Part shown: positions 24,042-35,895 of the stretch, piece by piece
How positions within the stretch are numbered: position 1 is the first letter of the stretch
Layout: every line of letters starts with the position of its first letter
Assembly: GCA_038277395.1 (NCBI GenBank)
Contig: CM076194.1
Span: 110,492,765 to 110,556,764, forward strand
Direction of reading: 5' to 3'
Origin: Dryocosmus kuriphilus
Lineage: Eukaryota > Arthropoda > Insecta > Hymenoptera > Cynipidae
Length of the DNA stretch: 64,000 nucleotides
Notes under the pieces: model-generated
Told to the model about the DNA's origin: nothing
Databases searched by the model: none
Seen by the model: the letters and a program-made list of their open reading frames with translations, nothing else
Made by a program: the position numbers and the translations under genes

Positions 24042-24383
24042 GGCTGATAAGTCTACGCAAAGCTGCCAAAAAACCTTCTGTCGAAAGATCGGTTGCAAGT
24101 TTGATGTGCACCTCCTTAGACACCATGCAGATAAAAACGCAACCATAAGTTTTGATAAAACTCCTGTTTCGATCTTTCTTTTTTTTAAGAGAATTGGTCC
24201 GAAAAGATTTACTTCCGTACGCCTGAAAGCTGGAGCTTCGGTTACCCTGACTTTGGGCAGAACTGCCATTTGAGCCTGCATTGTTTTAGGTCGTTGTCGA
24301 ATACATTCGACACAATGATGAACTATTTTCCTTATTTGATTTTTTTGGTTTGAAATCCAGAATTTTTCTCTGAGAGTATACAA
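24042..24383 (-). pseudogene. pol: BEL/Pao integrase, zinc-binding and start of core (upstream half)
   Basis: The frame contains IRKIVHHCVECIRQRPK, the H2C2 zinc-binding end, then RRTEVNLFGPI. The latter is where the first catalytic Asp of the integrase core sits in the family (VDxxGP); here it is Asn. A shift near 24150 leads to ICMVSKEVHIKLATDLSTEG, and the reading stops exactly at the solo LTR insertion. Confidence 0.75.
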
Positions 24384-24987
24384 GGTTGATTGGATACCTG
24401 AGTGCTTATTGTCTTCATGAAATTCACGGATGATGAGATCGGTAATCGCATGTTTGCTAGGTCATAAGAGAGGATCTCTTTGGCTGTAGATTAATTCTGA
24501 CTTTTTCAAACGACCACCTACTCGAATGAGATCGTTCTCGTGGAGAAAGGGATTCAACTCGTGAAACTTGGAAGGTTTGTGATACGGAACCGTGGTCTCA
24601 CTGAGAGCCGTCTCTCATGCAGTTGTGAGAAGTTGGATCTCCTCCGGGAATCTTTCACGTAGTATCACTGCTACCGACCGACGCTCGGCGTCAATCAATT
24701 CTGACATGAGAGTGGACGATTTCTTTGAGATTTTAAGTTCTTCTAACGTAAAAAATAAGCTACTAGTCTTGTGAGACGTTTAAATGATGAGACTCCAGAA
24801 CAGATATAATTGCAAGTGACTGTATTGAGTAAGCAAACACCCTCTTTTAACCCTGGTATCTTTTCTGATTGTGGTTCGACGAACCTAGGCCATTCTTTTT
24901 CAGGAGAAGCTAACCAAGCAAGACCTGAAGTCCAAATCTTGTTCTTAATGAACTCTGATGGAAGTTGTCCCAGCGATATCAGCGACC

Positions 24988-26317
24988 CTATTTGATTCGA
25001 AAGTTCCTAATAAATGAGGAATGAGGAGCCTTCTTAAACCAGCACAAGACGATAGTAAAATCTGATCTGAACGTAACTTTCTTAATAGGAACTTCAAATT
25101 GAGCTTTCGACTCGACGTAAAGTTTTTTGGGAATTGATGCCGTGCAAAGTTCTAAACGTGGAATTGTGACACCACTTAGTGGAGCCACTCTGGATTCGCT
25201 ACAAATCAAGTTAACTATGATTCTACCTTTCGCGTCGAGAGATCTGACATAAAGACATGCTCTATGACCATAAATACATGCATCGCAGAAACCATGAATT
25301 TCGACTTCGATTAGATTTTCGCATAAGAATTTTCGCGGCATTGCAAAGTGCTGCAAACATAAGAGCTGATCAGTAAATGAATTCCATTTGGTATGAATGT
25401 CTTGAGGAAGTGACTCATCCCATTTGATTTGGGCTTTCCAACAGTTCTGCATCAAGACCTTGGCGTAAAGACCCACTGGCCCCAAAAGTCCGAGAGGATC
25501 GAAGATTTTTGAAATTTTCGACAGAAGCTTTCTCCTAGTAGAAGTGGTTGGAACATCGATATCTCGAACCGTGTACTTAATGATATCGCGTTGGGAATCC
25601 CAAATAATTCTGAGAGTTTCCTGAACAGAATTTTCTTTAATGACACAATCTAAGTCGAAAACTTTCTTTTCGATGTTATTGGGAATACAAGGGTGATTGG
25701 AAGCCCATTGTCTGATGATGAAACCACCACGACCTAGCAATTCGATCATTTCGTCATGAATGTTGAGAATTTCCTGAATGGAATTTGCGCCTGAAACAAG
25801 GTCATCAACGTAGAAATCTCGTAAGAGAATTTTACTTGCACCTGGAAAATCTTTACCTTCATCATGAGCAAGTTGGTGTAAAGTACGAATTGCAGCAAAA
25901 GGTGCACAGGCAGTTCCGAATGTTACTGTATTTAACCGAAAAGTTCTAATTTTATTCTCATGATACCACAAAATTTCCTAAAATTTTCTATCGCCTGGGT
26001 GGACCAGGACCTACCTGTACATCTTTTCGATGTCAGCTGTTATCACGTAGGTATGCGCGCGGAATCTAAGAATCTGTTCAAAAATTGTAGGTATTTTGAA
26101 TTGTGGGACCTACCAATAGAACCTGTGTGAGAGAAATATCTGTCGAAGTTTTCGCTGATGCATCGAATACTACGCTGACCTTAGTGGTCTCACTTGATGT
26201 TTTTATTACGGCATGGTGAGGAAGATAACATCCCTCCTTAGCTTCGTCACAAAGGATCATGTGATTTAATGAAATGTACTCGTTGAATACTTTATGATAC
26301 TCGGTTTTTACATGCAA
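24988..26317 (-). pseudogene. pol: BEL/Pao reverse transcriptase and RNase H region
   Basis: The frame 26317-26078 has YLPHHAVIKTSSETTKVSVV and FDASA, the first RT motifs, and GPTIQ. After an interruption, 25971-24988 contains TVTFGTACAPFAAIRTL, the intact catalytic box FYVDDLVSGA and the post-RT region KISKIFDPLGLLGPVG typical of the Pao peptidase/RNase H block. FCDAC and TIPRLELC follow, which hold the expected Asp and Glu of RNase H. The break between the two frames (26077-25972) removes part of the fingers domain. Confidence 0.85.
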
Positions 26318-26379
26318 ATCTGTTTCAAATTTTTTCTCAAGAGCGTAGAATCGTTTTAGGGCTTGATCCCTAGATTCAC

Positions 26380-27078
26380 CTAACTGAAATTTATTGTCTC
26401 GGAAAGGAAGGCGTACAATGTACCGCCTGTCTCATCACGTTGAGTCTGTTTTACGTAATGTTGTTCGCAAGAAATGTAGTCGTGAGATTTTACGGGTTCT
26501 TGATCAAAATCTTCAATTATCCAAAAACGCTCAACGAGTTCATCTAATTTAACAACGTTGAAAGAAGTTTTTTTAGGTGTTTTAAGACTGTCTGATCCTC
26601 CAGCCACGATCCAACCTACCACAGTTTTTTGCAGGTCGATTTCTGAATTTTGATTTTGGAGTTTAACCAGACTCATTGATAAGATTGACAAATTTGTACC
26701 TGCAGCTATCAATAAATCGACTGGCTTAGTCACGTTAAATTGAGTATCTGCAAGTTGCAAATTGTTCGGAATGACAAAGCGATTTCGAGGAAAAGTTTCG
26801 TTAGGCACAAAATCAGCTATTTTTGGTACTATAAGAAAGTTCAATTCTCGTTTGAAATTGTTACATGCTGACTGGCAAGTTGCTTTAATATACTCGTTGG
26901 AGACAGTGCATAAATCGTTGACTGCTCCAATATTAACTGAACAAATTTGGTTAGATAAATTTAGCGATTTTGAAAAATTTTCGGTAATTAAATTGACTGT
27001 TGAGCAAGATTCCAGCAATGCCTTTGCCATGAAACCGTTTCCTCTATTGTTGTGAAACTTCAAAACAGCAGTTGTCAT
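26380..27078 (-). pseudogene. BEL/Pao aspartic protease region
   Basis: A 232-codon frame resembles the DUF1758 protease of BEL elements, with the strand-turn-strand ALLESCSTVNLI near residue 20 and LIAAGTNLSIL about 100 residues later. In the family the first motif carries Asp-Ser-Gly. Here it reads Glu-Ser-Cys, so both the catalytic Asp and the Gly are lost. C-terminal VVGWIVAGG matches the conserved end of the domain. Confidence 0.75.
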
Positions 27079-27128
27079 CAGTTGAGAGTTGATGGAAAAA
27101 TCTCAGAAACGTATGTGTGACAATCGAG

Positions 27129-27655
27129 TCATGTTTGAGGAGCGGGAAAACTTGACACGTTCGAATCTCCTTTCTTTTGAGGAACTTCTGGTTTGATAGG
27201 TTTGGGTGTTTTTCCGAAATGTAGTAAAGTGTGGTGATCCCTGTTACACCTCTTACAGCGTTGCTTGCTTGAGCAAGGAAACGCGTGTTCACTGAAACAG
27301 TTTCGACAGAGTCTGTGAGCTTTGATTACATTCAAACGATCCGACATTTTAAGTTTGTTAAAAATAGGACAAAGGCACAACCGATGTTCTCCCTTGCACT
27401 TGATGCAAGCAGAGTTTGCAGATTGAGAGGCAGAATCACCAGCGACCTCCACTCGACCCTTCTGACCTTTGAAAAAGGTTGATTGAGCTTGTCACGCCCC
27501 CTTTTCCGTGTCACACTACGGCCACGCGAAGCAAACTTTTTTAGCGAGCGTAATTTGAAAACGGTCGATTGGATGAATTGGTACAATTCCTCCAAATTTG
27601 GAAGCGTATTTCCGCTGATTTTTTCATGCCATTTGGATAAAATTCCAGGTGGCAA
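27129..27655 (-). pseudogene. gag: BEL/Pao gag, C-terminal with zinc knuckles
   Basis: Two overlapping frames (27655-27332 and 27452-27129) complete gag after a shift near 27430. Cysteine/histidine clusters CIKCKGEHRLCLCP, HRLCRNCFSEHAFPC and CKRCNRDHHTLLH are the usual BEL nucleic-acid-binding knuckles that precede the protease. The tail is Pro/Lys-rich. Confidence 0.78.
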
Positions 27656-27682
27656 GCATCTTTCTAAAATTCGTATGAACGT

Positions 27683-28225
27683 TTATTCGTGCATATTGAC
27701 CGCGACTTCTTTTAACATATTAAAATGTTGCTTTGTTTTATCCATGAGCAAAGAAAGATCGTCGGGGCTAGCTTTAGTAAGTATCAGAAGATCGAGAATC
27801 ACGTCTAGGTGTTTCGCGACTATTATTCGTTTCTGGTCGTATGCTTCGCATAAAGATCCCCACGCTTTGATGCAATTATCTTCGCTGACAGGAAAAGCTA
27901 TTATTTTGCTAAGTGCCGACACGAAAAGAGCATTGCTTAATTGCATATGCTTGATATAATTGTTAAGATCGGTGCGCGAATGTACTAAAGTCTCAAAGCT
28001 ATGTTTCCATAAAACCCACTTGTCGTGGTCCCCGTTAAACATAGGAATTTTAATTTCCGGTAATTTGGGACGGTCTTGTCTTTCTGAAATTGTGAGATTA
28101 CTAACGCTCATCGTTGAGTTAGCGAGAGGAGTCGCGTTTTGTTTTTCTGTTACTAAAGTTGCGACGTTATAATAATAAGTCTCTATCTCCGGAAACGCTT
28201 CAAGACGAGGGTGATCTGGAGTCAA
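27683..28225 (-). pseudogene. gag: BEL/Pao gag, N-terminal (DUF1759-like)
   Basis: This 180-codon frame contains PKLPEIKIPMFNGDHDKW and WKHSFETLVH, the typical start of the DUF1759 gag domain of BEL elements, followed by a helical region with NALFVSALSKI. The upstream stretch to about 28410 appears to hold more N-terminal gag, including an ATG at about 28411 on the minus strand, broken by stops. The frame ends at 27683 while the gag clearly continues in another frame. Confidence 0.8.
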
Positions 28226-28929
28226 GGTAGCTAACTCGTCGTGTAATCCTTAATAATCTGTAAAAAGACTGTTGATGTTGGTTAACCGTAGCTGCGCGTT
28301 AATTGGATTGCATGTGGGAGTGTCCAAATGCGCCTGTTGTCTCACGATTTTTTTTCCAAGGAAAGTCCCCTTTGTACGATGTGCGCGATGCGCTTTCGCT
28401 TATTCATAGGCACTTCCATTTTTCTAACTAAATTTCGAAATCTAAATAACCTATCATGGCTGCTTCGGCTGGTCCCAGCACAAGAAAGGAACTATATAGA
28501 TTGCATAAACGTAGGACAAATCTTGTCGCGTAGTGTCAAAAAATGATAAAAGGTTTCGTATCGAAGCAAAGAAAATTTCGATTTTATTTTGAAATTAAAA
28601 TAACTGATTTTAATTTTGCATCTCTGTTACAAGCGATCGCCATCAAATAAAATTTGGGATTAATGTATCATGAAATAATATTTCATGCTTCATTAACTTC
28701 AAGCATTAAGGTGGACAAAGTTTCACTTTGCATCGGTGTAACTGGAGAGCTTGTGACAAGGTTGCTTACAAGCACATTCCTTGGCTCTCTGGCTACATTG
28801 ATAGAGAGCTGAGCTGAGTGAGGAAAAGAATTTATAAATTAACTTTAGAATATTATTTTGATGGTTAGAGATTCTTTTTTTTACGCTTTTCAGGTCCCTA
28901 TTCTATATTCCAAAAAGATATATATATAT

Positions 28930-31924
28930 TGTGATGTTGCAAAATTTTTGCAACTCACAAGAGTATTAGATTCAGATTTTCGAGTATCAATTAAAGATTT
29001 TAGTATATTTTGCTTATTTCCGGTTCAAGGTCGATAAACTCGGTTGTGGTACGGTGACTCCATGATTAGGGCTAAATTTAAGATTTTCTAATTTTAAGTA
29101 CTTATTTTGTTCGTATTTTTATTTTTTTTTATCGACTCAAATTCACCCAGACATCGAAGGATAACAGAGGACACCGAGGATCTTTTAAAATTGTTTGGGA
29201 CATAAATTGCCATTTAAGACGTTCAATTCAATCATTTAAAATTCATTCGATCATTCTCCGATGAATAGAAGGAAGGATGTACTATCACAAGTAAAGCCTC
29301 GATAAATTCTTTTACGGCTGAAGTCTTTACTGCGGATTGGAATATTCCCATGGGCCTTTTTGAACTGTTTGGTTTCAAGAGAAATATTGGGAGACTAGCA
29401 TGCCTTGAGTCTGTACGGTACTGCTTCGCCCGCCACACACCCCGTCAACACAACCGGAACTACACCAATCACGAAGCTAAGAAAAGAAGGGGCATGCAAG
29501 GGAAAGCAGAATCCCGAGCCGCTGGTCGCTGCGCTCCTCCTTCTCGACTGACCACCACCGAGAGTACCACGATTCCGTTTTCTCTAGTCTTATTCTTATC
29601 TCCAAGTTCACGTGTAATACGGCTAAAAGTTGAAACAAAAAATAATTGATACTGTTGAAGTAGTCGTATCTATTTTGTCGACAGATTTCTCCAGGTAAGG
29701 CCTAATACATTACTCATAGAACAGCGATATACCACCTCGACACGTGGCCAAAGAAAAATTCGAGTTCTAGTCATCCTATTAGTTCGTAATAGTGCCATGT
29801 CGAGATGGGATTCGGTGGCTGGGCCTATATTGAATATTGGAATTGTGATTTCGAATTTTATGGGTTCTGTCGCGAAAATAAATTTGAACAAGATGTCGAG
29901 AAATGTGTTCCGAGTTAACTTTGCCATGAATATTTTAAATTATAAATTCATTTCGGTCAAATAAAAATGTATCTTAGATAAAATTTGCTACGAACATTCT
30001 CAAGAAAATTACTAATACTATAGTCGAGTAAAATAAATTTGGATTGTGGCCTGATTATTTGAATTATGATTGTGAATTTTATGGATTGTGGTCTGAATAT
30101 TTAAATGATAATTTTAAATTTCTGTGAATTATAATCTGATTATTTGAATGATGGTTTCGATGAAATTTGTGAGTTATATCCTGTTGGAAATTTTATTTTA
30201 TTTTGTTCCGAGATTGTTGGACTGAGCCCAGAGTTGAGGCCCCTAATTTTGTGATTTCTCCCATGCATTGCTTGTGTTATATTACTGTCGAGACGCCATG
30301 AGTTTTTCTAGAATCGAGTTTTGAAAAATTAAAGGCGTAATGGTCAACGCCAAAGTCGTTACTTATATTCGAGCGAATTTTTTATTCGAATGTTTGTTAT
30401 TGAGTTACAAGTAGTTTTTTTTTTTTGAATCATATACTTTATTTTATCGGAGAATGTCTAAGTGAGTCGAGTATTAAAAATAATTTTGTAAGAATTAATG
30501 GATCGAGTCTTTAGATTTTCGAGTGACCACGTGTCAGAATTTTAGGTTATGTCTCCCTTTATTGCGGTTGAACTCAGGATGGTATAATTTTGGTGTTGAG
30601 CAATGTAATTGTTGCCAATATTGTAGATTTTGGGGTTATTTTATCGTGAATTATTGCTGTAATTTTGAAGTATTTAGATTGAGTTATGGCTGTGTATGCT
30701 GTGTCGCATTGAGTTATGCTGTGTCGCACTGAGTTATGCTGTGTCGCATTTAGTTATGCTGTGCCGCATTGAGTTATGCTGTTTAGCATTGATTTATTTT
30801 TGGTTATTTAGTTTTGCTGTGTAGCGGACCGAATTTCGACTATGCATTACTCAAACACGTTTTGAGGCTATGTGTAGACGGTTATTGAATTTTTCGGGTT
30901 ATCCATTACTCCAATGAATTTAGAGGCAATGGGTAGAAATTATTGAGTTATGCTGTGTAGTATTGGGTTTTGTTGATAATTTCCTTTTGGGGTTATACAA
31001 AATTCCTTTATTTCGCCGTGTGGTTTGAGTTTTGTTCGTAGTATTTCGAGATTTCGAGTAATGCTGGTAGCAAATTAAGAATACTTTGAAATTTTGAGCT
31101 TTGCTGGTAGCACATATGGATTTTGCTGGTAGCATGAGTAAATTGTAGTTTTTCTGATAGCATTGAGTTTTGCTATGTAGCAAGTTCGATTTCGAGTTTT
31201 TGGGAAAAATCAATCTTGGAGCAATTAATTAGACTTATCCTGAGTTCACCCGAATTTGTCAATTCACTTTTCGAGAATATTGTATGAAATAATTTTGAGT
31301 TAAGGATTCCGTTTGACAAAATTCGTTTCATGGAGCACCGCGTCTAGAAGCTAGATTCTTTAAGTCGAGTTAAGGCTGATAGTTATTTTATGATTTTGAA
31401 TTGTATAAGACCATCTCTCTATTGTTTGAGTTTCCAACCCTTAGTTTTAGAAATACTAGAATTGTCGAGAATCGTCGGGAATTGAAATAATATTGAAGAA
31501 TCTCTACTAGTGTAAAATTATTTTCAAGAAAATTTGATCCATAATCTTTGCCTATTGATTCACTTTTAATGAATTTGTTAAATATACGAACAGATGTTTA
31601 TAGTAAAATGAGCCTTGTTTATTGACGAACCACCCCCAGCGCCGAACATGAGCTAACTGCGTGCGATCTGGTTAAACTGCTTTCATAAATTTATTGAGGT
31701 ATGCTTTGTTGAGAATATTATTTAGAGAAATTAATTGTTGAGATTTTTGGATTATTGAATTGAGTGGTCCCAAAAAGACCTGGTGCCCAAAACTTGAGAT
31801 ATTTTGAGATTTGGTTTTGTTTGATTTCGAAGTTTAGTTTCGCTTATATTTGAGATTAATAGAGAGCAGTACGATAGTAATGTTGTGGTTTGACTAATTA
31901 ATATGAAGGTAAAAATTCGCAACA
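28930..31924 (+). mobile_element. Solo LTR (~3.0 kb) nested in the 5' LTR, related to the gag-only element's LTR
   Basis: It is absent from the matching LTR at 52016-53977. It starts TGTGATGTTGCAAAATTTTT, very like the start of the LTR at 7950-10012 (TGTGATGTTGCAATTTTTGC). It also shares GACGAACCACCCCC and a GGTCCCAAAAAGACCTGGTG-like stretch with that LTR, and ends CGCAACA. The insertion lies in a TA repeat, so the target duplication cannot be read with certainty. No gene inside; the ORF at 29350-29649 is unsupported. Confidence 0.75.
30665..30815 (+). repeat. 20-bp minisatellite in the nested solo LTR
   Basis: About six units of GAGTTATGCTGTGTCGCATT with single-base variants. Related TGCTGGTAGCA and TGCTGTGTAG motifs continue more loosely to 31190. 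Confidence 0.85.
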
Positions 31925-33663
31925 TTATAATATGTATATATATATATATTGTATTATTATAATTACATCAAATAAATATACCATAATAACTAGAATAAGT
32001 ATATGCATGAAGGAATGGAAGAATGAGAGAAAGAGAGAGAGAGAGAGAGAAACATAGAAAGAATAGGAAGAAAACTAAGGAAGGAAAGGATGCACGCACA
32101 GCATACGCGAGCACCGTTCTCCCTCACTCTGGCACATATATTCTTCCTTCTTCGTCTCAAGCGTAATATATATATGCTGCCTCGACCGTCCACGCTCGAG
32201 ACCAGCCATTGCTGATATCTCCCATCTCCCTTCTCTCCAAGCCTCTCACCTGTACTTAATCTCTCTTTAACCATCTCACGTAGCCTTGTGGTCCCTGCCT
32301 CGAGTGAACTGTCAAAACAAAGCCACGTGCTTTATAACGTCTCACGTGGATTCAAATAAAACTGCTTTTTCTATACAAATCAAAACTAAGGCAGAAATAG
32401 GGTTGGAATAATAGGTACTACTGGTGAAAATCCAATCATGAAATCATAATTGATTTCAAAATGTAAAATATTAAAACAAAATTCTGAAAGAACTCAATGT
32501 CTTGAAATAATAAACTGCTGACAAGGTTCTTGCCTTGCAACAGTTAAAAACCAATCTACGGAATAAACTCGCTACTCCACTTTTGCACGCAAATCACAAT
32601 TCGTTAGGTATCTTTCCCACCTTCAATCCTAATTCCACAACCTTGCAAAAACTCCCACCACGGCTACCTCGATCTTGAATGGTCGGGGCACCTACATTAA
32701 AGATTCGCAACACAATAACTTGGGCAACCTGGTACCGACCAGAACTACTCAGACCTTTGTCTGTCCGCAGTTCAGAACTCTAGTTTTTTTTCAATAAAAG
32801 TACTTGTAAGTCCCCTATACTGCTATCCCGATTCGCATCATGACGGACACCGGTAACTGCGTGAACGGCTTAAAGGCTTTTATTAATACACAAAAATTAT
32901 GTTCGGTCGTGAATCTGTAAATCTCTTTGCCGACGAGAGATGGGAGTAAACAATCCAATTTTGGGTGATACCTTGTATAAAAATAAATTAGAAACGGACC
33001 CCCTTCTTCGCATCTCAAAACGAAGAAAGGTATATGATCCATACCGGGACCCTTTGCGGAATTTTGATTTAAAAACTTTATTTTTATTATTAATTAATCG
33101 AGGTCTCGGGAGAGAGGTATTTGCTTGTGCTTCTGCGACGCAACAAGAATAACAGGACTAGAGTTGTTGTGCGAGCAATAACGAAAATGACCACCTATCG
33201 CCCAATCGGAAAAATCACGGGTGGAAGAAAATCCATTCTTTCTGGCCGTGCTCTCTCTGATTGGTAGAGAATAAGTGCGAAGGGGATAGGGTAAGCGAGG
33301 ACTGTGTCGTTCCACCCAAATTATTACTATTCTTATTTTGATGTCTTTTTCTTTATTTCTGGTGATAATAAATATTTTTGAATTGGGAAATTTTCTCTGA
33401 AGATTTGATTATACAGTTTTATTTCCTTTCCCTATGTTTATTCTTTGTTAAAGCCCTTACGATCTTGACAACTTCCAGTCCGGAAGAGGTAAAACGATCC
33501 CGCATAAAAATAAAAGAAGGCAATTTTTGCCTTCCTCAGTTTGGGAGCCTCCACCGTAGTTAATCTTAATAAATTGATTGTTCCATATTCAACCCAACAC
33601 AATCCTAAAAACTAATTATTGGAAATTCAAAAAATATTAATTTTTCCGTACGTAACAAACTGT

Positions 33664-33681
33664 TGGTGGCAGCGGTATGAT
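33664..33681 (+). other. Primer binding site, tRNA-Leu type
   Basis: TGGTGGCAGCGGTATGAT starts six bases after the 5' LTR. As I know the eukaryotic tRNA-Leu(AAG/UAG), its CCA-bearing 3' end would pair with TGGTGGCAGCGGTGGGAT, so 16 of 18 bases agree. Confidence 0.75.
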
Positions 33682-33794
33682 CTTCCCTGCTGTCATCGTG
33701 AGGTTACGTTACTAGTAACTATTTAGTTACTAGGCAGCATGTCTATTATCTTCTTTATTGCTTTCGCCCTTGTGGCACAAACATCTTATCTGAG

Positions 33795-34130
33795 CATATT
33801 TGGAGGTTAAGTTTGGATAAGACACAATCGCCTTCTTGGCGTAGTGAAATTAAATCAGTAGGAAAATCACCTTCTCGGCGTATTCCTTCTGGTTTAGCAG
33901 TAGGATCGTCTTCTTGGCGTACTACTGATAATTGAGTCCAAAATTTTTGCTCTCCTTTTAACTCCGATACAAACAATTTTGCTTAATATCAGAATCTAGA
34001 AAGGTTGGACTTGAACAGACACAATCACCTTCTTGGCGTAGTGAAGCTAAATATAAAGGAAAATCGACATCTTGGCGTATTCCTTCTGATTTGACAGTAA
34101 TATCGCCTTCTCGGCGTAATACTGTGATTC
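33795..34130 (+). repeat. Leader array of TTCT(T/C)GGCGTA motifs (copy at 38102-38436)
   Basis: The decamer TTCTTGGCGTA or TTCTCGGCGTA, plus one CATCTTGGCGTA variant, occurs about six times at 30-50 bp spacing. The whole is arranged as two ~195-bp half repeats (33810-33935 and 34020-34125). It lies just after the primer site, in non-coding leader. Function is unknown. Confidence 0.8.
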
Positions 34131-34255
34131 TGGTTCAAGACCTAATCTCCTGGATTTGATAATAACTCTGGAGCTTTTTTTTTTTGCTCCCTACAAATTT
34201 TTATGATTTGTTTAAAATCTATTATACTCTTTTTATTCAAATAGGATCAAACAAA

Positions 34256-34573
34256 ATGCCTAAATCCTCAAAGGGTCAGAATCCTGCTGGTTCTGATAAC
34301 CAATGAAAGGGCAAACAATTACGAGAAAGACTCATGAACAATTTCGCTAATATCAAACTGGAAGAAGTTTGCAAACAAGCAAACGTTGTCTCAGTTCCAC
34401 ATCAAGTCTTTGAACGTATTAACGAGATTCAGGAATTAAATTTTCAAAAATTGAAAACTCTGGAAGAATTTTCAGCCTTTTTTGAAAACGCAATAAGACG
34501 AGTCGAGGCTACTATCTTCTTGAGAAAAGCTTCTAATTCCCATAAACTTCCGAGCTGTTCTCGCAACCAATAA
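34256..34573 (+). pseudogene. Small leader ORF upstream of gag (copy at 38562-38879)
   Basis: An ATG at 34256 opens a frame of 105 codons with one internal TGA at 34304-34306; a second in-frame ATG follows at 34334. The product would start MPKSSKGQNPAGSDNQ and continue with a helical, Glu/Lys-rich stretch (KLEEVCKQAN, FERINEIQELNFQKL). No family was recognised. A TTTTATTCAAATAG splice-acceptor-like sequence lies just upstream. It may be a small accessory protein, but it may also be a chance frame. The same TGA is in both duplicate units. Confidence 0.4.
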
Positions 34574-34744
34574 TTTCTAGCAAGGATATTTAGAGAGAAA
34601 AAAATTTCATAGATTTTGAGCCAGGAATTCTTCTTTTTTTGTAAATCCTTTGAAGGAATCAATGCACTGTAGTTTTGAATGACCACCTGAACATAAATTT
34701 TCCGCAAAACTACTTGATTAAGTAAAAATTTAAAATAAAATTAT

Positions 34745-35515
34745 TTCTTGAGTTTCGAGGAATTCTGTCAAATCCTTGAGAAATAAATAAATTCTATAAG
34801 AATTAAGTACATTACATACATTGTATCAAATCTCTCTTTTCTTAGTAAGAGAAGGTGCCGCCACGAGATTCTAATTGAATTTCGACTCAATTAGAATCTT
34901 GCGATCAGTCCCCTCTGTGAAGAAGTACGTCGAGCTATCTCTGTAGTCTCACGTCGAGAGGTCTGACAATCCATAAGAAAGGAAAAGTCAGAAGTACAGA
35001 TTAAGAGTTTTTTTATCTGAATTTCGTAGAATTCACTCGCTCTGGACTTTTACTAAGGTGATCCCTTGGATCTGATTCCCTGGGTTCGTGTAGTAGGTGA
35101 CTTTTTCCGTCTCATGTCTTAAATAGAAGGGAAAATTTGACATTAGAAAATTTGTTTGAAATAAAATTTTTTTCTTAAATTTCGTGAACTTCTAAAAATA
35201 GTCCTTAAGAAATACTTAAGTTCCATAAGTTGTGTCCAATCTCTCTTTTCTTAATAAGAGAAGATACCACCATGAGATTCTAATTGAATTTCGACTCAAT
35301 TAGATTCTTGCGATCAGTCCCCTCTGTGAAGAAGTACGTCGTGCAGGAAAAGTCAAAAGTACATATTAAGAGTTTTTTAATCTGAATTTCGTAGAATTCA
35401 CTCGCTCTGGCCTTTTTGCTGAGGTGATCCCTTGGATCTGATTCGCTGGGTCCGTGTAGTAGGAGAATTTTCCCGTTTCATGTCCTAAATAAAAAAGAGA
35501 TTCGATATTAGAAAA
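34745..35515 (+). repeat. ~400-bp leader direct repeat with stem-loops (copy at 39051-39821)
   Basis: Two imperfect copies (about 34745-35145 and 35150-35515) share AATCTCTCTTTTCTTA, then ATTCTTGCGATCAGTCCCCT and CTGTGAAGAAGTACGTCG. Each holds a perfect or near-perfect stem GATTCTAATTGA...TCAATTAGAATC and a smaller one, CTTTTCTTA...TAAGAGAAG. No coding potential. Confidence 0.8.
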
Positions 35516-35895
35516 TTTATCAAAATAAGAGTGCCTCTGGAAAAGGAAGGTGTAAACAGTTCCCCTGAAAGAACTCCTGAATTGCCAGAATTCAAAGATA
35601 ATCTTAATATAGTCGGAAAATTATTAATCATGATAATTATAACAATGATTCCGACATTGGATATGCAGATTTACTTGGTTTTGTAGAAATTATTTTAAGA
35701 GAGACAGATACAATATATTTATATATTCGAAACTCATGCCATCCTCCAAAAATTCTCGTATCCAGAAAAATCGCACTGAACGTCCACGAGGCAGGAGAAA
35801 GCATATGAAAATTTCTGTAGTCCCCTCTAGTTCGGATATATATATATACATAATAAATTAATTTCACTCCAAGGAGAATAATCCTCACGTGTATC

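Larger units (their letters stand above)
21330..28420 (-). mobile_element. BEL/Pao LTR retrotransposon remnant
   Basis: On the minus strand the domains follow the BEL/Pao order: gag with a DUF1759-like region, zinc knuckles, aspartic protease, reverse transcriptase with a YVDD box, the Pao-type RNase H region, integrase and a C-terminal tail. It is interrupted by a 1763-bp solo LTR (22279-24041) and by many shifts. No clear pair of its own LTRs was found. The 3' end at about 21540 runs into TAACAATCTCCCGATAG on the minus strand, which could be an LTR edge. The region 21324-21540 is otherwise unassigned. Confidence 0.85.
28625..33657 (+). repeat. 5' LTR of the errantivirus-like element, interrupted
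   Basis: It begins TGTTACAAGCGATC and ends CCGTACGTAACA. Parts 28625-28929 and 31925-33657 match 52016-53977 closely; together they give about 2.04 kb. Recognisable stretches include CATCGGTGTAACTGGAGAGC, the GAGAGA run near 32030, and GGCACCTACATTAAAGATT. The interruption is the solo LTR at 28930-31924. Confidence 0.85.
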
